DNA of 64,000 bases from Alphaproteobacteria bacterium (lineage in GTDB: Bacteria > Pseudomonadota > Alphaproteobacteria > Rhodospirillales > WMHbin7), in NCBI GenBank assembly GCA_015232335.1, contig JADFZV010000002.1, positions 1 to 64,000 of the forward strand, written 5' to 3'. Position 1 is the first letter of the stretch; each line of letters begins with the position of its first letter. Below, piece after piece: positions 20,978 to 29,381 of this stretch. The notes under the pieces are model-generated. The model saw only the letters and a program-made list of their open reading frames with translations, did not search any database and was not told the origin of the DNA. The translations under genes were made by a program, and so were the position numbers.

Positions 20978-22459
20978 TTATGTCCGTCCGTAGGTATCGA
21001 CGATGCGCACGATATCGTCTTCGCCCAAATAGCCGCCTGACTGCACCTCGATGATCGAGAGCGGCACTTTGCCGGGATTCTCGAGGCGATGGACCACGCC
21101 CAGCGGAATGAAGGTCGATTGATTCTCGTGCAGCAGAATCGTCTCGTCGTCGCGCGTCACCCTGGCGGTTCCCCGCACCACCACCCAATGCTCGGCCCGG
21201 TGATGGTGCATTTGAAGTGACAGCGCCGCCCCCGGATTGACCCGGATCAGTTTGACCTGATAGCGCTCGCCTTCCTCCAGACTTTGGTAATATCCCCAGG
21301 GGCGATAGACCTTGGAGGGCGACAGATGTTCCTTGCGCCCCTGCTTCTTCAGGCTTTCCGCGATGCGCTTGACGTCCTGGGCCTTTTCCATCGACGAGAC
21401 CAGAAGCGCGTCGTCGGTGGCCACCACCACCACATTGTCGAGCCCGACCACGGCCACCAGCGTGCCGTCGCCCCGGATGAAGGAATTGCTGACGCCATCG
21501 GTCAGCACGTCGCCCGAAATGGCGTTGCCGGACTCGTCCTTGCCGGCGATTTCCCACAAAGCGCGCCACGACCCCACATCGCTCCAGCCCATCTTGACCG
21601 GAATGACGGCGGCCTTTTTCGTGTGTTCCATGACCGCATAATCGATGGATTGCGCCGTTGCCTTGGCAAATGAATCAGCTTCGAGCCTAAGGAAGTCCAG
21701 ATCGCGCGTGGCGTTGGCCAGCGAGATGCGGGTGGCGCGCACGATCTCGGGATGATGTTTCTTCAATTCCTCAAGATAGGTTCCCGCCGTCATGACGAAA
21801 ATGCCGCTGTTCCAGGAGAAGGCGGGATCGGCCAGATAGGTCTTTGCTGTTTTCAGATCGGGCTTTTCGACGAAACGCTCGACGCAAGATACACCCTTCT
21901 GGTCCTTGATCGGGCTGCCCGCCTTGATATAGCCGTAACCGGTCTCAGGCGCCGTGGGGGCTATGCCGAAAGTGACCAGATAGCCCGCCCGCGCGGCAGT
22001 CGCCGCCGTGGTCATGGCCGAACGGAAGGCCTTGGTATCCAGCACGGAATGGTCGGAGGGCATGATGGCCATCACGGTGTCGGGCGACAGGGCGGCCAGC
22101 ATATGGGCGGCCACAGCCACGGCGGGGGCGGTGTTGCGTCCCTCGGGCTCAAGGATGATGGCCGTCGGCTTGGCTTTCATGGCGCGGGCCTGCTCGGCCA
22201 CGATGAAGCGATGTTCCTCGTTGCAGATGATCAGGGGATCGGCAAAGGCATCGCTGTTGATGCGCCTTAAGGTCTCTTCAAGCATGCTACGTTCGCTGAC
22301 CAGGGCCAGAAGCTGCTTGGGGTAAAGGGCGCGCGACATCGGCCAGAGCCGGGTTCCGGCGCCGCCCGACAGGATGACGGGGTGAATGCGACCATCCGAG
22401 ATTGATGCCGCCTGCGCCAAAGTTTTGCCGGGTGTTTTTTGAGCCTTCGTCTTGACCAT
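20978..22459 (-). CDS. manC: Mannose-1-phosphate guanylyltransferase / mannose-6-phosphate isomerase
   Basis: Makes GDP-mannose for exopolysaccharide and LPS sugars. It has 493 residues from the ATG at 22459, which has a GGGGGG stretch as ribosome-binding site; an in-frame ATG at 22480 is the alternative. The N-terminal nucleotidyltransferase has VILSGGAGTRLWPMSR, GYGYIKAG and FVEKPD. The C-terminal cupin isomerase domain (about 375-490) has QMHHHRAEHWVVVRG. The type II PMI/GMP fusion length is normal. Confidence 0.94.
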   Translation of the reverse strand: MVKTKAQKTPGKTLAQAASISDGRIHPVILSGGAGTRLWPMSRALYPKQLLALVSERSMLEETLRRINSDAFADPLIICNEEHRFIVAEQARAMKAKPTAIILEPEGRNTAPAVAVAAHMLAALSPDTVMAIMPSDHSVLDTKAFRSAMTTAATAARAGYLVTFGIAPTAPETGYGYIKAGSPIKDQKGVSCVERFVEKPDLKTAKTYLADPAFSWNSGIFVMTAGTYLEELKKHHPEIVRATRISLANATRDLDFLRLEADSFAKATAQSIDYAVMEHTKKAAVIPVKMGWSDVGSWRALWEIAGKDESGNAISGDVLTDGVSNSFIRGDGTLVAVVGLDNVVVVATDDALLVSSMEKAQDVKRIAESLKKQGRKEHLSPSKVYRPWGYYQSLEEGERYQVKLIRVNPGAALSLQMHHHRAEHWVVVRGTARVTRDDETILLHENQSTFIPLGVVHRLENPGKVPLSIIEVQSGGYLGEDDIVRIVDTYGRT

Positions 22460-22480
22460 TTTTATCCCCCCCAAACGCAA

Positions 22481-22500
22481 AGGGCGCCCAAAGGCGCCCT
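22481..22500 (-). terminator. Hairpin terminator after the OmpA-like lipoprotein gene
   Basis: Perfect 8-bp arms AGGGCGCC and GGCGCCCT with a 4-nt loop. On the minus strand the hairpin follows the lipoprotein stop and precedes manC, with only a modest T-rich tail (TTTGCGTTTG). Confidence 0.6.
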
Positions 22501-22523
22501 CTGGCCGGAAAACCGGACCGCTA

Positions 22524-23675
22524 TCAATGTACGAACAGATGCACCTCGGGCGAGGTGGCGCTGTTGCTGGAGGATGCCGTCATGCGCACCCGAGTTGAAG
22601 GCAGACCCATATTGCTAAGCGAACGCATGACCTGATCGGCATTGCGCTTTGACATCGACGAGGTCAGTGCCGGCTGTGACACGACGCCCGGCGTCGGGCT
22701 GATGGCCACCAGATCGAATGTGGCGTTGGGCTTGCGCTCAAGCGCCCGGCTGACCGCCGTGTAAAGCTGCTGCTCGTAGGCCACGTTCTGATGGTCGAAC
22801 TTGATGACCATCAAAGGCTTTCCACCTGCCACGGGGGCCGCATCGGCCACCGGGACGGAAACTTGCGGAATGGCGCTGCGGTTCGCCAGGCTGGTTCCGT
22901 AGAACTGGCCGTTCTTGACCGCGATGGCCAGCAGATTGAGGTTGCTGCGCTCGTTGCCGAGATAGGATTGCTGGCGGGTGATGTCCTGCGACAGTTCGGT
23001 CAGCACGCGCTCGATCAGAACCACCGTCCGGTTGGTTTCGTCCTCAAGCACGGTCAACTGACGATGATCCTCGTCCACGGCGCCGGAAAGGCCGCGGGTG
23101 GCGCGCACCGTATCCAGAAGATAGGCCGCCATGGTAGCGCCCTGGGTGGTGTCGTTGGCTAGGGCGTTCATGCGGGCGATGTCGTCGTTGATCTTGTCCA
23201 GTTCGACCGAAGCCGAATTCCACTGCTGCAGCAGAATCGGATTGCCCGGCGTGGTGCCGACCTGAAGACGGGCGTTAATCGCCGACAGCGTCCCGTGATA
23301 AAGCTGCGAATCCTGCACCGTCTGGGCGCGGACCTGATGCAGCTTCTCGTTCATCTGCAGCATGTTGCCCTGAAGCTGGGTCAGATCGCCGCGCAACTGC
23401 GAGGCCTTCTGCCCGACATGGGTGCCGGTGGGCTGACCTGGCGTGACGCCGGGGGCCTCGAATGTGGTCGAACTGAGGGGCGGCGCACCAGAAACCGCGG
23501 TCGGCGCAGCCGTCACTTGCGCCCTGGCGGGCTGCTGGGCGGGCTGGTCGGACGATGCCTCGCCTGTCGGTTCGCTTCCGGTCAAAGACGGAAACAGGGC
23601 ATCGGACGCAAAAGAACATCCCCCAAGCGCAAGCGCTGTCGTCAGGATGGCTGCCGTGACATTTGATCGGGCCAT
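22524..23675 (-). CDS. OmpA-like lipoprotein with central coiled coil
   Basis: A 383-residue envelope protein. The ATG at 23675 has AAGGTGA about 9 nt upstream; an ATG at 23684 is too close to that site. The signal peptide ends in a lipobox LGGC, so lipidation at Cys is predicted. A Pro/Ala/Thr-rich linker is followed by coiled-coil helices (about 80-235; QLRGDLTQLQGNMLQMNEKL) and an OmpA-like C-terminal region (about 285-383; KRNADQVMRSLSNMGLP). The canonical peptidoglycan residues are not clear, so murein binding is uncertain. It is followed by a hairpin terminator. Confidence 0.65.
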   Translation of the reverse strand: MARSNVTAAILTTALALGGCSFASDALFPSLTGSEPTGEASSDQPAQQPARAQVTAAPTAVSGAPPLSSTTFEAPGVTPGQPTGTHVGQKASQLRGDLTQLQGNMLQMNEKLHQVRAQTVQDSQLYHGTLSAINARLQVGTTPGNPILLQQWNSASVELDKINDDIARMNALANDTTQGATMAAYLLDTVRATRGLSGAVDEDHRQLTVLEDETNRTVVLIERVLTELSQDITRQQSYLGNERSNLNLLAIAVKNGQFYGTSLANRSAIPQVSVPVADAAPVAGGKPLMVIKFDHQNVAYEQQLYTAVSRALERKPNATFDLVAISPTPGVVSQPALTSSMSKRNADQVMRSLSNMGLPSTRVRMTASSSNSATSPEVHLFVH

Positions 23676-23930
23676 TGTTGTCATTCACCTTGGTAGCCAA
23701 ACAGCTCATGCCGCCGTTCTTGACGAATCGTTCCCCGGCATGAAATCGCAGGGAGTTTACCCACATCCCCCCCGCTCCGACAAGCTGGAATTCAGGCCCT
23801 CCCGGGGATTTTTCTTGAATTTCAGGCGATCAGGCGCCTTGGAAACAATCGAAACAAGGCGGCCATGCGTCAATCGGGGGTGGTTTTCTCTTGACCGGGC
23901 ACGGGTCCTGGCGTATCTCACCCCCCTCGC

Positions 23931-24007
23931 GCACCCGTAGCTCAACTGGATAGAGCACTAGACTACGAATCTGGGGGTTGGGAGTTCGAATCTCTCCGGG
24001 TGCGCCA
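23931..24007 (+). tRNA. tRNA-Arg (anticodon ACG)
   Basis: A 77-nt cloverleaf including the encoded CCA. The acceptor stem GCACCCG pairs with CGGGTGC. The D arm is GCTCAACTGGATAGAGC, the anticodon stem-loop holds CTACGAA (anticodon ACG, read as ICG), and the T arm is GGGAGTTCGAATCTCTC. An intrinsic terminator follows. Confidence 0.96.
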
Positions 24008-24018
24008 AGAAATTCAAT

Positions 24019-24052
24019 GGCTTAGATCGAAACCGGTCTAAGCCCTTTTTCT
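24019..24052 (+). terminator. Rho-independent terminator after tRNA-Arg
   Basis: Arms GGCTTAGA and TCTAAGCC (8 bp) enclose a 10-nt loop and are followed by CTTTTTCTTT. Confidence 0.85.
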
Positions 24053-24142
24053 TTCGCCGAGGCCAGATCGCCTGATCGGGAAGGGAAGGGGGAGAGCCCC
24101 TGGACATTCAACCCTTTGAAAGACAGGGCTTGCTTTGGCCCC

Positions 24143-24349
24143 TCAAGCCGGTGGCGCCGAGAGGCTTCCTTCGCTCTTTTCTCTCTGGGTTGTTGCCATA
24201 AATCCAGCGACGCAGATGACCCCCAGAGTTACGACCACGGTCATCCCAACAACAGGCCCCACCATGACGGAAAGAGGCGCTCCAAACAGAGCGGCGACAG
24301 CGCTTTTGGAACTGAGAAGCTTGACCAAGGCCATTGACGAGCTATCCAT
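24143..24349 (-). CDS. Small single-span membrane protein, unknown function
   Basis: A 68-residue peptide starting MDSSSMALVKLLSS. The start is supported by CGGGAGG four nucleotides before the ATG, the strongest ribosome-binding site nearby; a longer frame to 24466 is less likely. One long hydrophobic stretch spans about residues 28-52 (GPVVGMTVVVTLGVICVAGF) and is followed by a short charged tail. No family is recognised. It lies just beyond tRNA-Arg and is divergent from the gene at 24590, with a shared promoter region of about 240 bp. Confidence 0.5.
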   Translation of the reverse strand: MDSSSMALVKLLSSKSAVAALFGAPLSVMVGPVVGMTVVVTLGVICVAGFMATTQREKSEGSLSAPPA

Positions 24350-24589
24350 AAAACCTCCCGAGGATGAAAATGCATAAACCAAAAAAATTCCAGCGTTATT
24401 CCCTTTTAGGTAAGCGTTCTTACTATTCTTTACAAGTGACTCCCCGTCCAGAGCCTTAAACAACACATATGTCTTGCTGTATGCTTGGTCTCAGGGGGGG
24501 GGTCGAATTCGCTTTAATGCATTCTAGATAAATGATCTTATCAAGGGGGAAACGTGAAAGTTTGCCCTGTACCTATGGCGGAGGAACCG

Positions 24590-25024
24590 ATGAGTAAGCT
24601 GATTGACCAGATGATGACTCTTGTTGCTCCGACTGCGCCGCAATATCACAGGATGCCAAAGACTTCGCGAATCGTAAAAACGGTTTCCCCAGGGACGAAG
24701 AAGCAATCGGCGCCATCCGAACGGGTCCGCGGGTTGGAAGCTAAGGTCCGAGAATTAGAGGCCCAGCTTAAGTCGGCAAAAATCGAATTGAGCAAGAAGA
24801 AGGCAACCTCTGCGGCGCTTTTGGCGCAGGCCAACGCCATGAAGAACGCCTTGAAGGCCGTTGATCCGGGCAGTCGGCTTTTGGGGCCGACCAAGGAAGT
24901 CTGGCGAAGTGGTGTTCTTGCAGGACAGCCCAAGACGGGGCTGCGGCTTATCTGGGAGCGGGCATTCGATGCGACGGCCAAGGAACTGGGGGTCGAGAAT
25001 CCTCTGTCGATGCGGCAGACTTGA
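24590..25024 (+). CDS. Hypothetical protein with short coiled coil
   Basis: A 144-residue protein starting MSKLIDQMM. GGAGG lies 5 nt upstream of this ATG; a GTG at 24554 is an alternative. A basic, Ser/Thr-rich N-terminal part is followed by a coiled coil (VRGLEAKVRELEAQLKSAK) and a compact C-terminal region (GLRLIWERAFDATAKELG). There is no signal peptide or membrane segment. The family is not recognised. It is first of three consecutive plus-strand unknown genes downstream of tRNA-Arg. Confidence 0.5.
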   Translation: MSKLIDQMMTLVAPTAPQYHRMPKTSRIVKTVSPGTKKQSAPSERVRGLEAKVRELEAQLKSAKIELSKKKATSAALLAQANAMKNALKAVDPGSRLLGPTKEVWRSGVLAGQPKTGLRLIWERAFDATAKELGVENPLSMRQT

Positions 25025-25175
25025 CCTGTGTTCAAGGCAAGAGGCAAGGCTCGCCGGATTCTTGGCGCTTCTGATTTGCGGATGATTTGCCGCCTTCGTC
25101 ATGGAAGGCAGGATTAGTCGCTATTTTGAACCTGTGCTTCTAAGATTCGGACACAAAAACGTCGGGGACGGGATA

Positions 25176-25514
25176 ATGGCGGAAAAGTTCACAGAACTGC
25201 AAACCGTCGCCGTGAAGGGTGATGACGGGATCGCATCGCCCAAAGTGCCGGATAGCGAACTGATGCAGGGACTTGTTCATGTCATGCTGCAAGAAGAGAA
25301 ACGAGAGCGCGAGGATCTGGTGCGCAATCTGTTCGAATCGATCAGCAGCCTTAAGGCCCGCAACAGCAAGCGGCCCTCTTCGGTGGAAACTTTCTCCAGC
25401 CAGAATCCATCCCGCACATCGGCAGCCATCACGCCGGCTCAACTGGCCTTCAAGCGCACGACGATTGGGGATCAAGCCGCACTGTTAAGTGCGTTTCGAC
25501 CTAAGAAAAGATAG
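25176..25514 (+). CDS. Hypothetical small protein
   Basis: A 112-residue protein, starting MAEKFTELQTVAVKG, with GGGAC/GGGAT purine stretches before the ATG. An in-frame ATG at 25101 would add 25 residues. It is charged and helical in the middle (LVHVMLQEEKREREDLVRNL) with a basic C-terminus ending FRPKKR. There is no membrane segment. The function is unknown. It lies between the coiled-coil protein and the PilS-tailed protein, with gaps of 150 and 100 bp. Confidence 0.4.
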   Translation: MAEKFTELQTVAVKGDDGIASPKVPDSELMQGLVHVMLQEEKREREDLVRNLFESISSLKARNSKRPSSVETFSSQNPSRTSAAITPAQLAFKRTTIGDQAALLSAFRPKKR

Positions 25515-25614
25515 CCCCTGTCGTGCCTTGATCCGCGCTTTGCGTCTGAAGAAGCATTATTGTGCTATCATCTTCGTCGATTGGTATCTTCCAGAAAATA
25601 AGGGGCATCGCGCG

Positions 25615-26457
25615 ATGACGCTCGTAAACAGGTCGGGTTGGGCAAAAACGCCCGAAGAGACCGTGGACTGGGAGCAGGTTTTTGAAGAGCCAGAAAACGG
25701 ATTGATCGCTCTTCTTTCCAAGGCGCATTCCCCGCAAGCGTTGCGCCAGATCACCATGCTGATTATCCAGCAACTCTACATTCGAAAGGACGACCCGGCA
25801 GAAGTCGCCCGTTTTACCAAGGAGTTGGGGACGTTAATTCCCGATGACATGCCTGCGGTCAGCCTGCCCCACATCGTGGTGGCGGTCACAGAGATTCTGC
25901 GGAATATCAAAAACTATCGCATCAACAAAGCGGCAGAGTTCGTCCGGGAAAAAGCCAGAGAGCGGGTGCAAAAGAGCAGGGACGGCAAGGAGGGCGGCAA
26001 GTCGGACGCGGCAATCGCAAGGCGGCGCGAGGCCGAGCGGGCAGCCGATCGCAAGCGCAAACACTTTCGCATGTTTGCCCTGGCAGCAACGCTTGTGGCG
26101 CTCGCCGCCGTTGGGGGTATCGCCTACAAGCTGAGCTCGGTTTCAGACCTTGAGAAAAAGCTGGAGCCCAACCGGCTGCTGGTTCAGCAAATGACCGAAG
26201 CGGCCAAGACCAGGAAGGCGACCGGCCCGAATGCCTTTGGCGGCAAAATTGGGGTTGAAATGGTGTCGGATCGCGCTGCGGTGACTGTCGATGGTATTCC
26301 CCAGGATGCCTGCATGAGCGTTTCCTGGGTTCTTCTGAACCGCGGATTCATTGCAATTAACGGCAAGACCTCGAATAAATTCGGCCCAACCGTCATCAAG
26401 GAGCTTTGCTCGCTCTCCGGCGGGCTGACGACGATCACTTGGGTTTCCGGCCAGTGA
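25615..26457 (+). CDS. Membrane protein with cytoplasmic helical domain and PilS-like C-terminal domain
   Basis: A 280-residue protein starting MTLVNRSGWAKTPEETVDW. An upstream extension to 25489 has no ribosome-binding site. Residues 1-120 are soluble and helical. Residues 110-152 are very basic and include an RRREAERAADRKRKH stretch, and a transmembrane helix follows (about 153-172, MFALAATLVALAAVGGIAYK). The tail (about 205-280) resembles the globular part of PilS-type type IV pilins, with Cys233 and Cys265 placed for a disulfide and the terminal pattern CSLSGGLTTITWVSGQ. A pilin head on a non-pilin anchor is unusual. There is no prepilin peptidase site. Confidence 0.5.
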   Translation: MTLVNRSGWAKTPEETVDWEQVFEEPENGLIALLSKAHSPQALRQITMLIIQQLYIRKDDPAEVARFTKELGTLIPDDMPAVSLPHIVVAVTEILRNIKNYRINKAAEFVREKARERVQKSRDGKEGGKSDAAIARRREAERAADRKRKHFRMFALAATLVALAAVGGIAYKLSSVSDLEKKLEPNRLLVQQMTEAAKTRKATGPNAFGGKIGVEMVSDRAAVTVDGIPQDACMSVSWVLLNRGFIAINGKTSNKFGPTVIKELCSLSGGLTTITWVSGQ

Positions 26458-26545
26458 CGGTTTGCCCGTACACTTTTGATATATTCCAATCTGCCGCTAG
26501 GATACTATCCCGGCAGGCATTGATCCATGGCGGAAGGATAGAGAC

Positions 26546-27046
26546 ATGAGCACGAAGGACAATTTGCAGGAATCCTTTGCCGGCGAAAGCCAGGCCAATC
26601 GTAAATATCTGGCCTTTGGCGATCAGGCCGCCCGTGACGGCATGGCCATGGTAGCCAAGCTGTTCCGGGCCGTTGCCGCCGCCGAGACCCTGCATGCCCA
26701 TGCTCATCTGCGGGCCATGGACGGGGTCAAGGATACGCTGTCCAATTTAAAGGAAGCCATGGCGGGCGAAGCGCATGAAGTCGCCCACATGTATCCGCCC
26801 ATGCTGGCCGCCGCCATCGCCGAAGGACACAAGCGCGCCGAGCGCTCGATGTCTTACGCGCTGGAGGTCGAGAAGGTGCATTTTGGCCTGTTCCAGCAGG
26901 CTTTGTCCGCCGTTCAGGCGGGGAAGGATTTGACCTCTGCCGCCATTCGCATCTGTCCGGTCTGCGGCCATACGGTGATCGGAGATGCGCCGGATGAATG
27001 CCCGGTCTGCAAGGTCAAGGGCGAGAAATTCACCGAGATTTCCTGA
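26546..27046 (+). CDS. Rubrerythrin
   Basis: A 166-residue non-haem diiron peroxidase that reduces H2O2 in microaerobes and anaerobes. The ferritin-like four-helix domain (about 1-135) shows ExxH-type ligand motifs (AAAETLHAHAH; EVEKVHFGLF). The C-terminal rubredoxin-like knuckle has two CxxC pairs (CPVCGH and CPVCKVKG). AAGGATAGAGAC precedes the ATG. It fits an oxygen-sensitive, microaerophilic lifestyle. It stands alone, with no obvious electron-donor gene beside it. Confidence 0.95.
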   Translation: MSTKDNLQESFAGESQANRKYLAFGDQAARDGMAMVAKLFRAVAAAETLHAHAHLRAMDGVKDTLSNLKEAMAGEAHEVAHMYPPMLAAAIAEGHKRAERSMSYALEVEKVHFGLFQQALSAVQAGKDLTSAAIRICPVCGHTVIGDAPDECPVCKVKGEKFTEIS

Positions 27047-27222
27047 TCGGAGCGACGAAAGAAGACCAACCGTCAAATGTGACGAGATTGTCCTTGATTC
27101 GCGGCCAATTGACCGTTGTTTCTTGTGGAAAATCAGTCTGTTTTTCTTCTCTCTGGCCCAGGATTTGCTATACTCGCATTGGGTGAAGCCGCCCCCACCT
27201 TGCAAGGTGGAAGGCGACGGAC

Positions 27223-28578
27223 GTGGCGGCAGAACAATCGCCACAGGGAGCGAGAGACGTGGGGAAGAAGGGTGGCGAAGACAGTCTGACCGATATCGTG
27301 ATCGATGCCCTGGCGGGGATTGATCAGGGCATCAGCGTCTTCGACAAGAATATGTGCCTTCTGTTGTGGAACCGGCGCGTGCTCGAACTGCTTGATCTGC
27401 CCGATGATCTTCTCTATCGCGGCTATCCTCTGATCAATCTTCTCAGGTTCAACGCCTCACGGGGCGAGTATGGCGAGGGCGATGTCGAAACCCTGGTGGC
27501 CAACCGCATGCAGGCCATTCTTCAGATGGAGCCGCATCGTTATCAGCGTCGCCGGTCGAATGGCGTGGTGATCGAGATTTCCGGCCGTCCGCTGCCCTCG
27601 GGAGGCCTTGTCAGCACCTTTACCGATGTTTCCGAGCGCAGCCTGCGCGAAGAGGAGCTTGAGCGCCGGGTGGCCGAGCGCACGGCCAGGATCGAGGAGA
27701 ATGAAAAGCGCTTCCGCGATTTCGCCGAGGCGGCGTCGGAATGGTTCTGGGAAATGGACGCCGCCTTGCGCTTCACCTTCATCTCGAAACGCTATTTCGA
27801 TTTGAGCGGCGTTGAGCCCAAGGATGTGATCGGTCGCACCCGTCTGGAATTCGCCCGCCAGCGGCTGATGGGCGATGAAGCCGAGAAATGGGCGGCCCAT
27901 ATTTCTGATCTGGAAAGCCATCGGCCGTTCCGCGAATTCGATTATGCCATTGCCAAGACGGATGGCGGAAAGCTGCATATCCGCATCAGCGGCGTTCCTG
28001 TTTTCGACAGGGATTTGAATTTCGCGGGCTATCGCGGCAGCGGCACCGATGTGACTCGCGAGAAGACATTGGCCGAGGAAATCCTGCGCCAGGCCAAGAC
28101 CGATCCTCTGACCGGCGTTGCCAACCGGCGGGCCTTTTACGAGGTTGCTTCGCTGGAGTCTGAGCGCGCCGCCAGATATTCGCGCCCCATGGTGGCGATG
28201 ATGATCGATCTCGACCATTTCAAACGCATCAACGACAATTATGGGCATGATGGCGGCGATCTGGCCCTTAAGCAATTTGCCGAGATATGCAAATCCCTGA
28301 TCCGCAAGAACGATTTGATGGGGCGCATCGGTGGCGAGGAATTTGCGCTTTTGCTTCCTGAAACCGATCTGGACGGAGCACTTGAGGCGGCGCGCAAGCT
28401 GCGCCAGCAGATTTCACAGGCTGTGGTTAAACATGGCAATCTTAGATTCTTCTTTACCATCAGCATCGGCATCGCCGAATTAAAAAGCGATCTCGACGAC
28501 ATGATGAAGCGGGCCGATCAAGCTCTCTATGAAGCCAAGGCCCAGGGTCGCAACTGCGAGTGTCTGGCGTCGTCGTGA
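27223..28578 (+). CDS. PAS-PAS-GGDEF diguanylate cyclase
   Basis: A 451-residue predicted cytoplasmic protein with a GTG start preceded by GGAAGG. An N-terminal PAS_7-type domain lies at about 20-145 (GIDQGISVFDKNMCLLLWNRR), a coiled linker at about 145-165, and a second PAS at about 165-285 (FRDFAEAASEWFWEMD). The GGDEF domain occupies about 290-450. The active-site motif is GGEEF, which is catalytically competent, so synthesis of c-di-GMP is expected. No EAL domain and no clear I-site were noted. It is a potential c-di-GMP source for the PilZ-like domain at 58002 (inference). Confidence 0.9.
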   Translation: MAAEQSPQGARDVGKKGGEDSLTDIVIDALAGIDQGISVFDKNMCLLLWNRRVLELLDLPDDLLYRGYPLINLLRFNASRGEYGEGDVETLVANRMQAILQMEPHRYQRRRSNGVVIEISGRPLPSGGLVSTFTDVSERSLREEELERRVAERTARIEENEKRFRDFAEAASEWFWEMDAALRFTFISKRYFDLSGVEPKDVIGRTRLEFARQRLMGDEAEKWAAHISDLESHRPFREFDYAIAKTDGGKLHIRISGVPVFDRDLNFAGYRGSGTDVTREKTLAEEILRQAKTDPLTGVANRRAFYEVASLESERAARYSRPMVAMMIDLDHFKRINDNYGHDGGDLALKQFAEICKSLIRKNDLMGRIGGEEFALLLPETDLDGALEAARKLRQQISQAVVKHGNLRFFFTISIGIAELKSDLDDMMKRADQALYEAKAQGRNCECLASS

Positions 28579-28602
28579 GTTTGGGGTCATTATCGTGGCA
28601 TA

Positions 28603-28833
28603 ATGACGAAGCAACCTCCATCCTCCTCAAGTCAGCCGGTTCTCTCAAGGCCCCTTAAGCCGGGAGCCCTGCCTCCGATTGGATTGACCCCAAAGGCTGA
28701 GGGCAATCCGACATCTCCGCCCGATAAGGCGGGGCTTGCATCAGATAAAGTCTCGGAAAGCGGCGGCCCCCAAGGGAGCGAGCCCACGCGGTTCGGTGAT
28801 TGGGAACGCAAGGGGCGCTGCAGCGATTTCTAG
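28603..28833 (+). CDS. DUF1674 / SdhAF4-like succinate dehydrogenase assembly factor
   Basis: A 76-residue protein with a disordered Pro/Ser-rich front and the family's conserved C-terminus EPTRFGDWERKGRCSDF. SdhAF4 proteins bind the flavinylated SdhA subunit and aid its assembly. The size and motif placement at the extreme C-terminus match the family. It is encoded 24 bp after the diguanylate cyclase gene. Confidence 0.85.
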   Translation: MTKQPPSSSSQPVLSRPLKPGALPPIGLTPKAEGNPTSPPDKAGLASDKVSESGGPQGSEPTRFGDWERKGRCSDF

Positions 28834-28922
28834 CCGCGCGTATTGCATAAATTCCTCAAATGTTCTATTTATAACCCAAGCCGCCCTTGACGGCAGCGCA
28901 AAAGCACGTTATACGATGCGCT

Positions 28923-29381
28923 ATGATTACGCATATCAAATTACGAGTAGCCGTCCCCCTGGTCTTGATTGGAGCAATTTTCAGCTCAGTTGCGGGGGCG
29001 GCTGAACGTCTGGAAGGCCCCATTCCCGCCCAAGTGGTTCGCGTGGTCGATGGTGACACGCTGATGGTGCGCGCCCATATCTGGTTGGGCCAGGAGGTTG
29101 AAACCCTGGTCCGCCTGGAGGGAACGGATACGCCCGAGTTGAAGGCCCGCTGCGAGCAGGAGCGCGAGAAGGCCCTGGCAGCGCGCGACTTCCTGGTAGC
29201 CCGCGTGGATGGCAAACTGGTGCAGCTTCACGATATCCTGACCGACAAATATGGCGGACGCGTCAGGGCGCAGGTGCTGGATGCCTCGGGAGCCGATCTA
29301 TCGGTGGAATTGATCAAGCAGGGTCTGGCCCGGCGCTATGATGGCGGCCAGCGTCAATCCTGGTGTACGGGGGCAGAATAG
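28923..29381 (+). CDS. Secreted thermonuclease-like (SNase domain) protein
   Basis: A 152-residue protein starting MITHIKLRVAVPLVLIG, with a signal peptide ending VAGAA. The SNase fold is indicated by VVRVVDGDTLMVRAH and VRLEGTDTPELKARCEQE, followed by GGRVRAQVLDASGADLS and an HDI/LARRYDGG end. This is the usual compact bacterial form. Substrate DNA or RNA degradation outside the cytoplasm is inferred. The 3' end overlaps the convergent glycosyltransferase by 28 bp. Confidence 0.85.
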   Translation: MITHIKLRVAVPLVLIGAIFSSVAGAAERLEGPIPAQVVRVVDGDTLMVRAHIWLGQEVETLVRLEGTDTPELKARCEQEREKALAARDFLVARVDGKLVQLHDILTDKYGGRVRAQVLDASGADLSVELIKQGLARRYDGGQRQSWCTGAE

